Positions 7,526 to 14,590 of a DNA stretch of 41,600 nt are shown here, in pieces. This DNA comes from Rubrobacteraceae bacterium (GTDB taxonomy: Bacteria > Actinomycetota > Rubrobacteria > Rubrobacterales > Rubrobacteraceae): positions 1 to 41,600 of the forward strand of contig JAIMBO010000011.1 of assembly GCA_023511405.1 (NCBI GenBank), in the 5' to 3' direction. The position numbers and the translations under genes are program-made. The first letter of the stretch is position 1, and every line of letters starts with the position of its first letter. Below the pieces are notes generated by a model. The model was given only the letters and a program-made list of their open reading frames with translations. It was not told where the DNA came from and made no database searches.

Positions 7526-8299
7526 CTAGCCGAGTACCTCGCGCATCGAGTAGAGACCCGGTTCCGCCGTAGCGGCGAACCTCGCGGCTTTGAGGGCGCC
7601 CGTGGCGAAGACCCTCCTGGAGAGGGCGCGGTGGGTCACCTCCACCTCCTCGTCGTCCCCGAGGAAGAGGAGGCGGTGCTCCCCGACGACCGCCCCGCCA
7701 CGGACGGCGTGCACCCCGATCTCGCCTTTCTTCCGCGGGGCCACACCCTCGCGGCCGAAGGTGGCGACTTCCTCCAGCTTCACGCCTCTCCCTTCCGCGG
7801 CGGCGCGCGCCAGGAGCAGCGCCGTCCCCGAGGGAGCGTCCCGCTTGTTCCTGTGGTGGGCCTCGACGAGCTCTATGTCGTAGGACCCGCCGAGCCGCTC
7901 CGAGAGCAGGCGCACCACTTCGCGCAGGAGGTTCACCCCGACGCTCGTGTTCGGGGCGAGCACGATGGGCACCCTCCCGGCGGCCTCCCTCACCTGCTCC
8001 GTCTGCTCCTCGGAGAGCCCGGTCGTCCCGATCACGGCGGGCTTCGCGTAGGCGAGGTGCTCCACGGTCGCCTCCGGTGTCGTGAACTCGATCAGGACCT
8101 CCGCGTCCTCCGGAGGGGCCTCCGTGGCGGCGACGCCGACCCGGCCCCACCCGCACAGCTCGCCCAGGTCCTCGCCCAGGTGCTCCGAGTCGGACCGGAC
8201 CACCCCTCCGGCGAGCTCGAGGTCCTCGCTCTCTAGCACGGCCCGACAGAGCTCGCGGCCCATCCGGCCCGCCGCCCCGATGATCGCTGCTCTTGTCAC
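7526..8299 (-). CDS. dapB: 4-hydroxy-tetrahydrodipicolinate reductase
   Basis: Reduces hydroxy-tetrahydrodipicolinate with NAD(P)H in the DAP/lysine pathway. The 257-residue product has the N-terminal Rossmann motif IIGAAGRMG, IEFTTPEAT, the signature VEAHHRNKRDAPSGTAL with the catalytic His and Lys, and the C-terminal HRALSRRVFATGAL typical of DapB. The GTG start (8297-8299) overlaps the dapA stop by 4 nt, so translation is coupled. Last gene of the lysC-dapA-dapB run. Confidence 0.97.
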   Translation of the reverse strand: MTRAAIIGAAGRMGRELCRAVLESEDLELAGGVVRSDSEHLGEDLGELCGWGRVGVAATEAPPEDAEVLIEFTTPEATVEHLAYAKPAVIGTTGLSEEQTEQVREAAGRVPIVLAPNTSVGVNLLREVVRLLSERLGGSYDIELVEAHHRNKRDAPSGTALLLARAAAEGRGVKLEEVATFGREGVAPRKKGEIGVHAVRGGAVVGEHRLLFLGDDEEVEVTHRALSRRVFATGALKAARFAATAEPGLYSMREVLG

Positions 8300-9189
8300 A
8301 CTTCCTCGGGGGTGGGGAGCAGGTGGGAGTGGCGCTCGAGTACCTCCTGCAGCCTGCGGAGGTTCTCCCCCTCCATCGGCGAGAGCGGCAGCCGCATCTC
8401 GTCCGAGCAGAGCCCCAGCAGCGAGGCCGCGGTCTTCACGGGGATCGGGTTCGTCTCGATGAAGAGCGCCCGGAAGAGGGGCAGGAGCTCGTAGTGCATC
8501 TCGCGTCCGCGCGCGAAGTCGCCCGAGAGGAGCGTGCGGACCATCCGCGAGACGGCCGCCGGGGCGACGTTCGAGGCCACCGAGATCACGCCGTCGCCGC
8601 CGAGCGCGATGATCGGGAGCGTCAGCGAGTCGTCCCCGGAGAGGATGACGAACTCCTCCCCGCACGTCCGGCGGATGTCGGCGGCGAGGTCCATCGAGTG
8701 GGTCGCCTCCTTCGTCCCGACGACGTTCGGGATCTCCGCCAGGCGCGCGGTTGTCTCCGCCGAGAGCGCGACCCCCGTGCGGGAGGGGATGTTGTAGAGG
8801 ATCAGGGGGAGCGAGGTGCTCTCCGCGATCGCGGCGAAGTGGCGGTAGAGCCCCTCCTGGGTCGGCTTGTTGTAGTAAGGGGTGACCTGCAGCGAGCCGT
8901 CGGCGCCCGCCTCCTCGGCCATCTTCGTGTAGCGGATCGCCATGTCGGTGCTGTTCGAGCCGGTGCCCGCGATCACCGGGACCCGACCGTTCGCCACCCG
9001 GACCACGGTCTCGACGACGAGCCGGTCCTCCTCTTCGGAGAGGGTCGGGCTCTCCCCCGTCGTGCCGCAGGGGACCAGGCCGTCGACGCCCTGGTTGATC
9101 TGGAACTCCACCAGCCCTTCGAGCGCCTCGACGTCGACCTCGCCGTTTCTGAACGGTGTGACGAGCGCGGTGAAGGTGCCTCTAAACAT
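8296..9189 (-). CDS. dapA: 4-hydroxy-tetrahydrodipicolinate synthase
   Basis: Condenses pyruvate with aspartate semialdehyde. The 297-residue TIM-barrel protein has the Schiff-base Lys160 in VVGTKEA, Tyr132 in LYNIPSRTG, and the GTTGES motif (Thr43, Thr44), so the catalytic set is complete. ATG at 9187-9189 is preceded by GGAGGAGAGAG and overlaps the lysC end by 8 nt. Length and motifs are standard. Confidence 0.98.
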   Translation of the reverse strand: MFRGTFTALVTPFRNGEVDVEALEGLVEFQINQGVDGLVPCGTTGESPTLSEEEDRLVVETVVRVANGRVPVIAGTGSNSTDMAIRYTKMAEEAGADGSLQVTPYYNKPTQEGLYRHFAAIAESTSLPLILYNIPSRTGVALSAETTARLAEIPNVVGTKEATHSMDLAADIRRTCGEEFVILSGDDSLTLPIIALGGDGVISVASNVAPAAVSRMVRTLLSGDFARGREMHYELLPLFRALFIETNPIPVKTAASLLGLCSDEMRLPLSPMEGENLRRLQEVLERHSHLLPTPEEV

Positions 9190-10411
9190 CTCTCTCCTCC
9201 AGCTCGAAGTCCCTGTGGAGGCTTCTTACCGCCTCCTCCACCCTCTCCACGGGTATAACACATGTTACCTGTATCTCCGAGGTCGAGACCATCCGGATCG
9301 GGATGCCCGCCCGACCCAAAGAGGCGAACATCCTGGCCGCGTATCCGGGGCGGTTGAGCATGCCGGTCCCGACCACCGAGACCTTCGCCAGGCCCAGTTC
9401 GCCCTCGGCCTCGCCGCCCAGGGAGGAGGCGACCTCCCCGGCGAGCTCCCTGGCCTCCTCGTAGTCGCCGCGCCGCACGGTGAACGCCACGTCGGAGATG
9501 CCCTCGCGGTTCGCGCTCTCGACGATGACGTCGACCGAGATGCCGCGCCCGGCGAGCGGTTCGAAGACCTTGCTTAGCGTCCCCGGGCCCGTGCGGATCC
9601 CACGCAGCGTGATGCGCGAGACGTCCAGGTCGTGGACTATCCCGGCGACCGTCTCCCGCGTCTCCAGGTGTTCCAAGACGTCACCTCCCCTTATCACCGT
9701 GCCCGGACCCTCTTCGAAGGAGCTCTTCACGTGCACCTCCACCCCGTAGAGCGCGGCGAGCTCGACCGCCCGCGGGTGCATGACCTTCGCCCCCCGCCAG
9801 GCCATCTCCGCCATCTCGGCGGTGGAGATCTCGGGTATCCTGCGCGCTGCGGGGACGATCCTCGGGTCCGCGGTGTAGACGCCGTCTACGTCGGTGTAGA
9901 TCTCGCAGCGGCTGGCCCCGAGCGCCGCGGCGAGCGCGACCGCGGTCGTGTCCGATCCGCCCCGCCCGAGCGTCATCACGTCGCCCAAAGAGTTCATCCC
10001 CTGAAAGCCCGCGACGATCACGACTTTTCCCTCGCCGAGCAGTTTCTTTATTCGATCCGGGCGCACCTCGGAGATGATCCCCGAGCCGTAGCGGCCGGTC
10101 GTCCTCATCCCGGCCTGCGGGCCGGTCAGGGAGACGGCCTCGACCCCCCGGTCGGAGAGCGCCATCGCCAGGAGCGCTACCGATTGCTCTTCACCGGTCG
10201 CCAGCAGCTGGTCTATCTCGCGCGGGGAGGGGTTCTCGCTCACCTCGGAGGCGAGGTGCAGCAGGTTGTCGGTCGTCTTGCCCATCGCCGAGACCGTCAC
10301 CACGAGGTCCACCCCCGACCTTCTCGTTCGGGCGACGCGCCCGGCCACTGCTTTTATGTGCTCGGCGGTCGCGACCGAGCTTCCGCCGTACTTCTGGACG
10401 ATGATCCCCAA
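9182..10411 (-). CDS. lysC: Aspartate kinase
   Basis: Phosphorylates aspartate, the first step towards lysine, threonine and methionine. 409 residues, the usual length of the actinobacterial alpha subunit. It opens with the nucleotide motif VQKYGGSSVA, has a kinase domain to about residue 250 and two C-terminal ACT domains, where allosteric feedback by Lys/Thr would act. It starts at TTG (10409-10411) with GGAGGAAG upstream. An internal start for a separate beta subunit, as known in some Gram-positives, cannot be excluded. It leads the overlapping dapA and dapB genes. The 45-nt gap in front is too short for a lysine riboswitch. Confidence 0.96.
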   Translation of the reverse strand: MGIIVQKYGGSSVATAEHIKAVAGRVARTRRSGVDLVVTVSAMGKTTDNLLHLASEVSENPSPREIDQLLATGEEQSVALLAMALSDRGVEAVSLTGPQAGMRTTGRYGSGIISEVRPDRIKKLLGEGKVVIVAGFQGMNSLGDVMTLGRGGSDTTAVALAAALGASRCEIYTDVDGVYTADPRIVPAARRIPEISTAEMAEMAWRGAKVMHPRAVELAALYGVEVHVKSSFEEGPGTVIRGGDVLEHLETRETVAGIVHDLDVSRITLRGIRTGPGTLSKVFEPLAGRGISVDVIVESANREGISDVAFTVRRGDYEEARELAGEVASSLGGEAEGELGLAKVSVVGTGMLNRPGYAARMFASLGRAGIPIRMVSTSEIQVTCVIPVERVEEAVRSLHRDFELEERDV

Positions 10412-10456
10412 GGCTGTTTCTTCCTCCCGACGCGGGATGTTCTTCCGGCGGATAGC

Positions 10457-11443
10457 CTAGCGCATGCGGTCGGATTTCGCACCATCATCCCCCGGCCTCC
10501 GGGCGAGTTCTTCTCGAATCCCGAGCCGTCCCCGGCTGAGCTTCACCCACCCGGCGGTGATCACCATCCCGACGAGCACCGCGGCGGTCACGAGCAGCCC
10601 ACCCTCCGGGCCGAACGCCCCGCCGGTCCAGACGTCCGGCCCGCGCTCGCGGCTGGCGAAGAAGACCGCCCCGACCGGAGAGGTGCCGCTCACCGGTAGT
10701 CCGTAGACCACGCCCTCGAAGATGTTCCAGGTTATGTGGATGCCGATCGGGATCGCGAGCTCCCCGGTGAGGACGTACCCGGTTCCCAGCAGGAGCCCGG
10801 CGAGCGCCACGTTCGCCGCGCTGACGGCGGTGGCGTTGGGGTTGAACAGATGCAGGAGACCGAAGAAGGCCGAGGACAGCACCCAGGCTGCCACCACCGC
10901 CCCGCGCTCTCCGATGAAGGGGAGGTTGAGCCCTTCGGCCAGGTTTCTGAGCTGGTATCCGCGGGAGAAGGTCTCTTCGTAGATCCCGACGCACAGGTAG
11001 AGCACGAGGACCGGAAGGAGCGCGGTGGCGAAGGGGAGGCCGGGGAGCAGCGATTCGAGGGTTCCCCGTACCTTCACCCAGCCGAGTGCGTCCTCGACCG
11101 CGAATACGCCGCTGATGAGCGCGGCGCCGAGCGCGAGCCCGAAGAGGAGGTCGTAGAGCCACCTGCGCCTCAGGTGGAATCCGAAGTCCTCGAAGCGCCT
11201 GCGGTCGAAGAACCGCCCGGAGAGCCACACGCTCACGAGCACCGCCGGCAGGTTGGCGACGAAGCCGACGAGCGAGAGGCCTATCCCCCCGCCCCCGGCG
11301 GCCCTCCAGGAGACGAAGAGTATCCCGGCGAAGACCCCCGCCAGGATCTGCCAGAGGACGAACTGCAGCAGGAGACGCCACAGCGCGCGCGGTCGGGAGG
11401 TTTTACCTCCACCCTCCAGAAAGATCCACACCAGCGGCCGCAC
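10457..11443 (-). CDS. CPBP family intramembrane glutamic protease
   Basis: A 328-residue membrane protein with about 8 hydrophobic segments. It has the three CPBP (CAAX-type, Rce1-like) motifs: EETFSRGYQLR (Glu156, Glu157, Arg161), the His in FGLLHLF (His198) and HITWN (His236, Asn240). Members cleave within membranes, for prenyl-protein processing or bacteriocin self-protection. It lies 6 nt after the peroxiredoxin-like gene and 45 nt before lysC on the same strand, so a common transcript is likely though no shared pathway is obvious. The GTG at 11443 is the furthest upstream start that does not overlap its neighbour. Confidence 0.88.
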   Translation of the reverse strand: MRPLVWIFLEGGGKTSRPRALWRLLLQFVLWQILAGVFAGILFVSWRAAGGGGIGLSLVGFVANLPAVLVSVWLSGRFFDRRRFEDFGFHLRRRWLYDLLFGLALGAALISGVFAVEDALGWVKVRGTLESLLPGLPFATALLPVLVLYLCVGIYEETFSRGYQLRNLAEGLNLPFIGERGAVVAAWVLSSAFFGLLHLFNPNATAVSAANVALAGLLLGTGYVLTGELAIPIGIHITWNIFEGVVYGLPVSGTSPVGAVFFASRERGPDVWTGGAFGPEGGLLVTAAVLVGMVITAGWVKLSRGRLGIREELARRPGDDGAKSDRMR

Positions 11444-11449
11444 GACCGG

Positions 11450-12187
11450 CTACCCCGTCTTCTTCATCTCCAGCGTCTTCCGGATCGCGCCCCTGTACTC
11501 CCGGACCATCCGCTGGTAGCGGTCCACCTCTCTGAACGCCTCCTTGCCTGCGGGGCCCCACCTCCCGAACCGGCGCTTGAGCGCGACGGTGGCGAAGTGG
11601 AGGGCGCGGTAGTAGATCGAAAGCTCTTCCAGGCTCATCGCGGGACGGTCCGGGCGGACGCTCTGCTCGCGGGCCTCCTTCGGCGTGAGGCGGACCCGGG
11701 GCTCCGTCTCCCCGTAGCTGCCGCCTCCCACGAGGTCGTCCAGCGCCGCGAAGACCTCCTCATCCTCCGGACGGTCGGCGAAGTCCTCCCCGGCGTAGAG
11801 GTAGCGGACCGTTCCGGAAGCATCGAGCGCCACGATGGAGGGTACGGCGACGTGCTCCTCCTCGTTCCAAAGTCCCCAGAGCCTCGCCAGCTCCCCCCTG
11901 GCGTCGCTGAGCAGCGGGAACGGAAGAAGGAGTCTGGAAGCCATCCCGGCGCCCCGCTCCGGCGGATCGACGCTTATCCCGGCGAGCTGCACCCCGCGCC
12001 GCTCGAACTCCCCGAACTTCCTGGCGAAGCTGACCAGCTGCCCGTTGCAGTACGGTCACCAGTCGCCCCGGTAGAAGACGAGCACCACAGGTCCCCGCTC
12101 GAGCTGGCCCGAGAGGTTCCACGGTTCGCCCTTCTGGTCCGGAAGCTCGAAGCAGAGCGCCCTCTCCCCGACCCCTATGCGCGACAT
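11450..12187 (-). CDS. Peroxiredoxin-like thiol oxidoreductase with in-frame TGA (probable selenoprotein, Sec44)
   Basis: Read from ATG 12185-12187 (ribosome site AGGAAGGAGAG), the frame runs 245 codons and is interrupted only by TGA at 12056-12058. The context is VFYRGDW-TGA-PYCNGQL. Relatives of this AhpC/TSA-type family have CPYC here, so TGA sits at the reactive first Cys and would give U-P-Y-C. The thioredoxin-fold sequence continues without damage after the TGA (GVQLAGISVDPP, then FPLLSDARGELARLWG), and a hairpin follows at the bSECIS position. Residues about 180-245 are a helical extension. Likely role: reduction of peroxides or disulfides in the cytosol. A conventional gene caller would shorten it to a start near 11992 and lose the active site. 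Alternatives are a nonsense mutation or a sequencing error (TGC to TGA). Sec insertion needs selA/B/C/D elsewhere in the genome. Confidence 0.8.
12020..12055 (-). promoter_or_regulatory. Candidate bacterial SECIS element downstream of the TGA
   Basis: Counting from the base after UGA, nucleotides 14-16 (GGC) pair with 31-33 (GCC) and 17-20 (AGCU) pair with 25-28 (AGCU). This leaves a 2-nt bulge (UC, 29-30) and a GGUC apical loop at 21-24. The E. coli fdhF SECIS also has a small upper stem with GGUCU in its loop about 20 nt after the UGA, where SelB contacts the G and U. A competing CUGG/CCAG pairing exists. Found by manual base pairing, not by a program. Confidence 0.6.
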
Positions 12188-12343
12188 CTCTCTCCTTCCT
12201 GACGGCGCTGCACCCTCTGGGATTCGGGGATAGTTTTACCGCACGCGACGTACTCGTGGGAAGCCGGGGAAGGGGGCGGGTCCGACCGCCGATCTGGAGA
12301 GCACAGGGATGCCAGACCCCGGGCCGGACGAAGCTCCGGATCC

Positions 12344-12373
12344 AAAAAGCCGGGACCCGTGAAGGGTCCCGGC
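12344..12373 (-). terminator. Rho-independent terminator of the Ser-rich lipoprotein gene
   Basis: Bases 12349-12358 and 12364-12373 form a perfect 10-bp stem (GCCGGGACCC) with a 5-nt loop. On the minus strand it is followed directly by five Ts (12344-12348). It lies about 33 nt after the stop of the minus-strand lipoprotein gene. The rest of the stretch up to 12188 shows no gene and must hold the promoter of the peroxiredoxin-like gene. Confidence 0.88.
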
Positions 12374-12405
12374 CTCCTTTCGCGAGGATGATCTTCCGTG
12401 AAAGA

Positions 12406-12636
12406 TCAGGAGCTGCTCGCGGAGCTGCTCACCGGGGAGCTGCTCATCGAGGAGCTGCTCGCAGCGCTGCTGCTCGCCGGGGAGCTGCTGGCGGCGCTGC
12501 TGCTCGCAGCGCTGCTCGTCGCGCTGCTCGCCCCGCCCCCGCCACTCCCGCAGGCGGCGAGGATCATGGCGGAGAGCATCAGCGCTCCGATCAAGAGAAC
12601 TATCTTCCTTATTCCCGTTGAGGCGACGCGTCTCAC
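12406..12636 (-). CDS. Small Ser/Ala-rich lipoprotein
   Basis: A 76-residue product. Basic N-terminus (VRRVASTGIRK), hydrophobic stretch and lipobox LAAC with the modified Cys at residue 29 give a classic lipoprotein signal. The mature part is only about 48 residues, starting CGSGGGGAS and continuing as a Ser/Ala tail built from SSA, SSP and SSS units. GTG 12634-12636 has GGGAGG just upstream and is preferred over an upstream ATG at 12678 that would place a charged stretch before the signal. It has its own promoter and terminator. It may be a surface-anchored, possibly glycosylated spacer peptide; no enzymatic domain is present. Confidence 0.7.
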   Translation of the reverse strand: MRRVASTGIRKIVLLIGALMLSAMILAACGSGGGGASSATSSAASSSAASSSPASSSAASSSSMSSSPVSSSASSS

Positions 12637-12722
12637 CAAACGACCTCCCTCTTCTTCCGTTTTCACGTCCGTTCGCAACGCCCGTCTGCTGGTCCAGTAT
12701 CCTAACGCATCTCAGCGCAGAT

Positions 12723-12751
12723 ATCTTAGCGTAGCAAGGAGCGTAGTACAA
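12723..12751 (-). promoter_or_regulatory. Putative promoter of the Ser-rich lipoprotein gene
   Basis: Minus strand: TTGTAC (12746-12751), 17-nt spacer, TAAGAT (12723-12728). This would give an untranslated leader of about 80 nt before the GTG. The surrounding 12725-12790 is an AT-rich island also shared with the divergent modA gene. Confidence 0.4.
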
Positions 12752-12821
12752 AAACGTAAAAAATCAATAAGGAAACGCAATAAAACATCCCCTACGACGG
12801 ACGTGTGAGGGCGGTAATTCT

Positions 12822-13760
12822 GTGCAGTGTGCCCGAAGACGTCTCCCTGAGGCCAGCCTAACATGCGGAAGAGAACGACGGCGAGCCCGGCGAGGGCGGT
12901 ATCGGAGGAGGCTGGTTCTGGAATCGAAGCGGAGTCTCGTTGCTTCTTTACTGATCCTGGGACTCGTGCTCCCGCTCCTCGCTGGATGCGGCGGGGCAGG
13001 GGCCGTCGGAGGGCCTTCCACTTCCGGTGGTGGGCGGGGAGGAGCGACGCTGACGGTCTTCGCGGCCGCCTCGCTCACGGATGCCTTCGGACAGCTGGCG
13101 AAGGATTTCGAGCGTCAGCACCCCGGCGTTCGGGTGCGCAACAACTTCAACGGCAGCTCGACGCTCGCGGCGCAGATCGAACAGGGTGCGCCCGCAGACG
13201 TCTTCGCCTCGGCCGACACCCAACAGATGCGGAGACTTCAAAAGAAGGGGCTCATTGCCGGCAAGCCGCGGTTGTTCGCGAGAAACCGCGAGGTCGTCAT
13301 CGTGCCGAGATCGAACCCGGCGCACATAAGGGTATTCAAAGACCTCGCCAAACCCGGCGTGAAGCTCGTGCTCGCCGCGAAGGACGTCCCGGCGGCGGTC
13401 TACGCGATGCAGATACTGGGCAAGGCGGCCAGGGACCCCTCCTACGGGTCTTCCTTCAAAAAAGGAGTGCTCTCGAACATCGTCTCGCGGGAGCAGGACG
13501 TGCGGGCGGCTGTGAGCCGGGTGGCGACCGGTGACGCCGATGCCACCTTCTGCTATGCGAGCGACGTCACCCCGGACGTCCGGGGCAAGGTGAGGGTCAT
13601 CGAGATCCCGAGGACCCTCAACGTCGTCGCTACATACCCGATAGCGGTCGTCAAGGGATCCAAGAACGAGAAGCTGGCGCGGGAGTGGGTGGATCTCGTG
13701 ACGAGCCAGAAGGGGCAGAAGGTGCTCGAGAAGTGGGGCTTCATGCCGGCCTCCGGGTGA
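12822..13760 (+). CDS. modA: Molybdate ABC transporter substrate-binding lipoprotein
   Basis: Captures molybdate or tungstate outside the membrane. Hydrophobic signal SLLILGLVLPLLAGC ends in a lipobox, then a Gly-rich linker, then the ModA domain: TVFAAASLTDAFGQLAKDF, FNGSSTLAAQIEQGAPADVF and TYPIAVVKGS, all family signatures with the oxyanion-binding Ser residues. The start is uncertain: GTG 12822 gives 312 residues and an unusually Arg-rich leader, while a CTG at 12912 or 12918 behind GGAGGAGG would give a normal-length signal peptide. The stop overlaps the modB ATG. Xanthine dehydrogenase, a Mo enzyme, is encoded 10 kb away. Confidence 0.93.
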   Translation: MQCARRRLPEASLTCGRERRRARRGRYRRRLVLESKRSLVASLLILGLVLPLLAGCGGAGAVGGPSTSGGGRGGATLTVFAAASLTDAFGQLAKDFERQHPGVRVRNNFNGSSTLAAQIEQGAPADVFASADTQQMRRLQKKGLIAGKPRLFARNREVVIVPRSNPAHIRVFKDLAKPGVKLVLAAKDVPAAVYAMQILGKAARDPSYGSSFKKGVLSNIVSREQDVRAAVSRVATGDADATFCYASDVTPDVRGKVRVIEIPRTLNVVATYPIAVVKGSKNEKLAREWVDLVTSQKGQKVLEKWGFMPASG

Positions 13761-14590
13761 TGGGCGGGAAGAGTCACCGGAAGGAACTGCGCAAGCGGTT
13801 CGCGGGCCCCGACTGGTTTGCCTCGGGGCTCGCGGTCGCCGCGCTCGGGCTGCTCGCCGGCTTCATAAGCATCCCGCTCGTGAGCCTCCTGATATGGACG
13901 GTGGACCATAAGGCGTGGTCTGCGATGGCCTCGCCGGTCGCCCGTCAGGCGCTCGCGCTCAGCGCCCGCACGACGTCGATTTCCATGGGGATACTCATCC
14001 TTTTCGGCACCCCGACGGCGTACATCCTCTCCCGGGCGCGCTTCAAGGGGGCCCGGGCGCTCAACACCCTGATGGAGCTGCCGGTCGTCCTGCCGCCCTC
14101 CGCCGCCGGGATAGCGCTGCTTCTGGCGTTCGGGAGGATGGGGTTGCTCGGGAGTGGGTTCAGCGCTTTCGGGATAGAGCTCAGCTTCACGACCGCGGCC
14201 GTGGTCATGGCCGAGGTCTTCGTCGCCGCGCCGTTCTACGTCCGGCAGGCCGCCACGGGCTTCGCCGGGGTCGAGCGCAGCGCCGAGGAGGCGGCGCTCG
14301 TGGATGGGGCGACGAAGAGCGGGGCGTTCTTCAGGGTGAGCGTCCCGCTGGCCTTCCCCGCGCTCGTCTCCGGCGCGATTCTGGCGTGGGCGCGGGCGCT
14401 CGGGGAGTTCGGGGCGACGATCATCTTCGCCGGGAACTTCCGCGGGGTCACCCAGACGGTGCCGCTCGCGATCTACACGGTCTTCCAGAGCAACATAAAC
14501 GCCGCGGTCGCGCTCTCGGTTCTGGTGTTGGGCTTCGCGTTCGCGGTCATCCTGAGCGTGCGCTACCTGACGGGCCGCTCTGCCGGTTAG
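13760..14590 (+). CDS. modB: Molybdate ABC transporter permease
   Basis: A 276-residue inner-membrane permease with about 6 transmembrane segments. It has the ABC-coupling EAA loop region EEAALVDGATKSGAFFRVSVP and the characteristic ARALGEFGATIIFAGN of ModB/CysT permeases. The ATG overlaps the modA stop (TGATG). No ATPase gene follows: the next gene runs on the opposite strand and its 3' end overlaps modB by 44 nt. A ModC ATPase must be supplied from elsewhere, perhaps a shared ATPase. Confidence 0.93.
   Translation: MGGKSHRKELRKRFAGPDWFASGLAVAALGLLAGFISIPLVSLLIWTVDHKAWSAMASPVARQALALSARTTSISMGILILFGTPTAYILSRARFKGARALNTLMELPVVLPPSAAGIALLLAFGRMGLLGSGFSAFGIELSFTTAAVVMAEVFVAAPFYVRQAATGFAGVERSAEEAALVDGATKSGAFFRVSVPLAFPALVSGAILAWARALGEFGATIIFAGNFRGVTQTVPLAIYTVFQSNINAAVALSVLVLGFAFAVILSVRYLTGRSAG

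Noticed and set aside
12056-12058. In-frame stop reading the peroxiredoxin-like gene as a pseudogene
   Set aside because: The frame is otherwise intact on both sides, the stop is precisely TGA at the reactive Cys, and a SECIS-like hairpin follows. Recoding is the better explanation, though selenium genes were not seen in this window.
12406-12540. CRISPR-like or tandem repeat array
   Set aside because: The repeated GCTGCTCG units are codon repeats of a Ser/Ala-rich tail; there are no regular spacers.
12822-12911. Molybdenum-cofactor riboswitch in the modA leader
   Set aside because: The region is GC-rich and can form helices, but I could not place the conserved Moco motif elements; it may simply be coding or untranslated leader.
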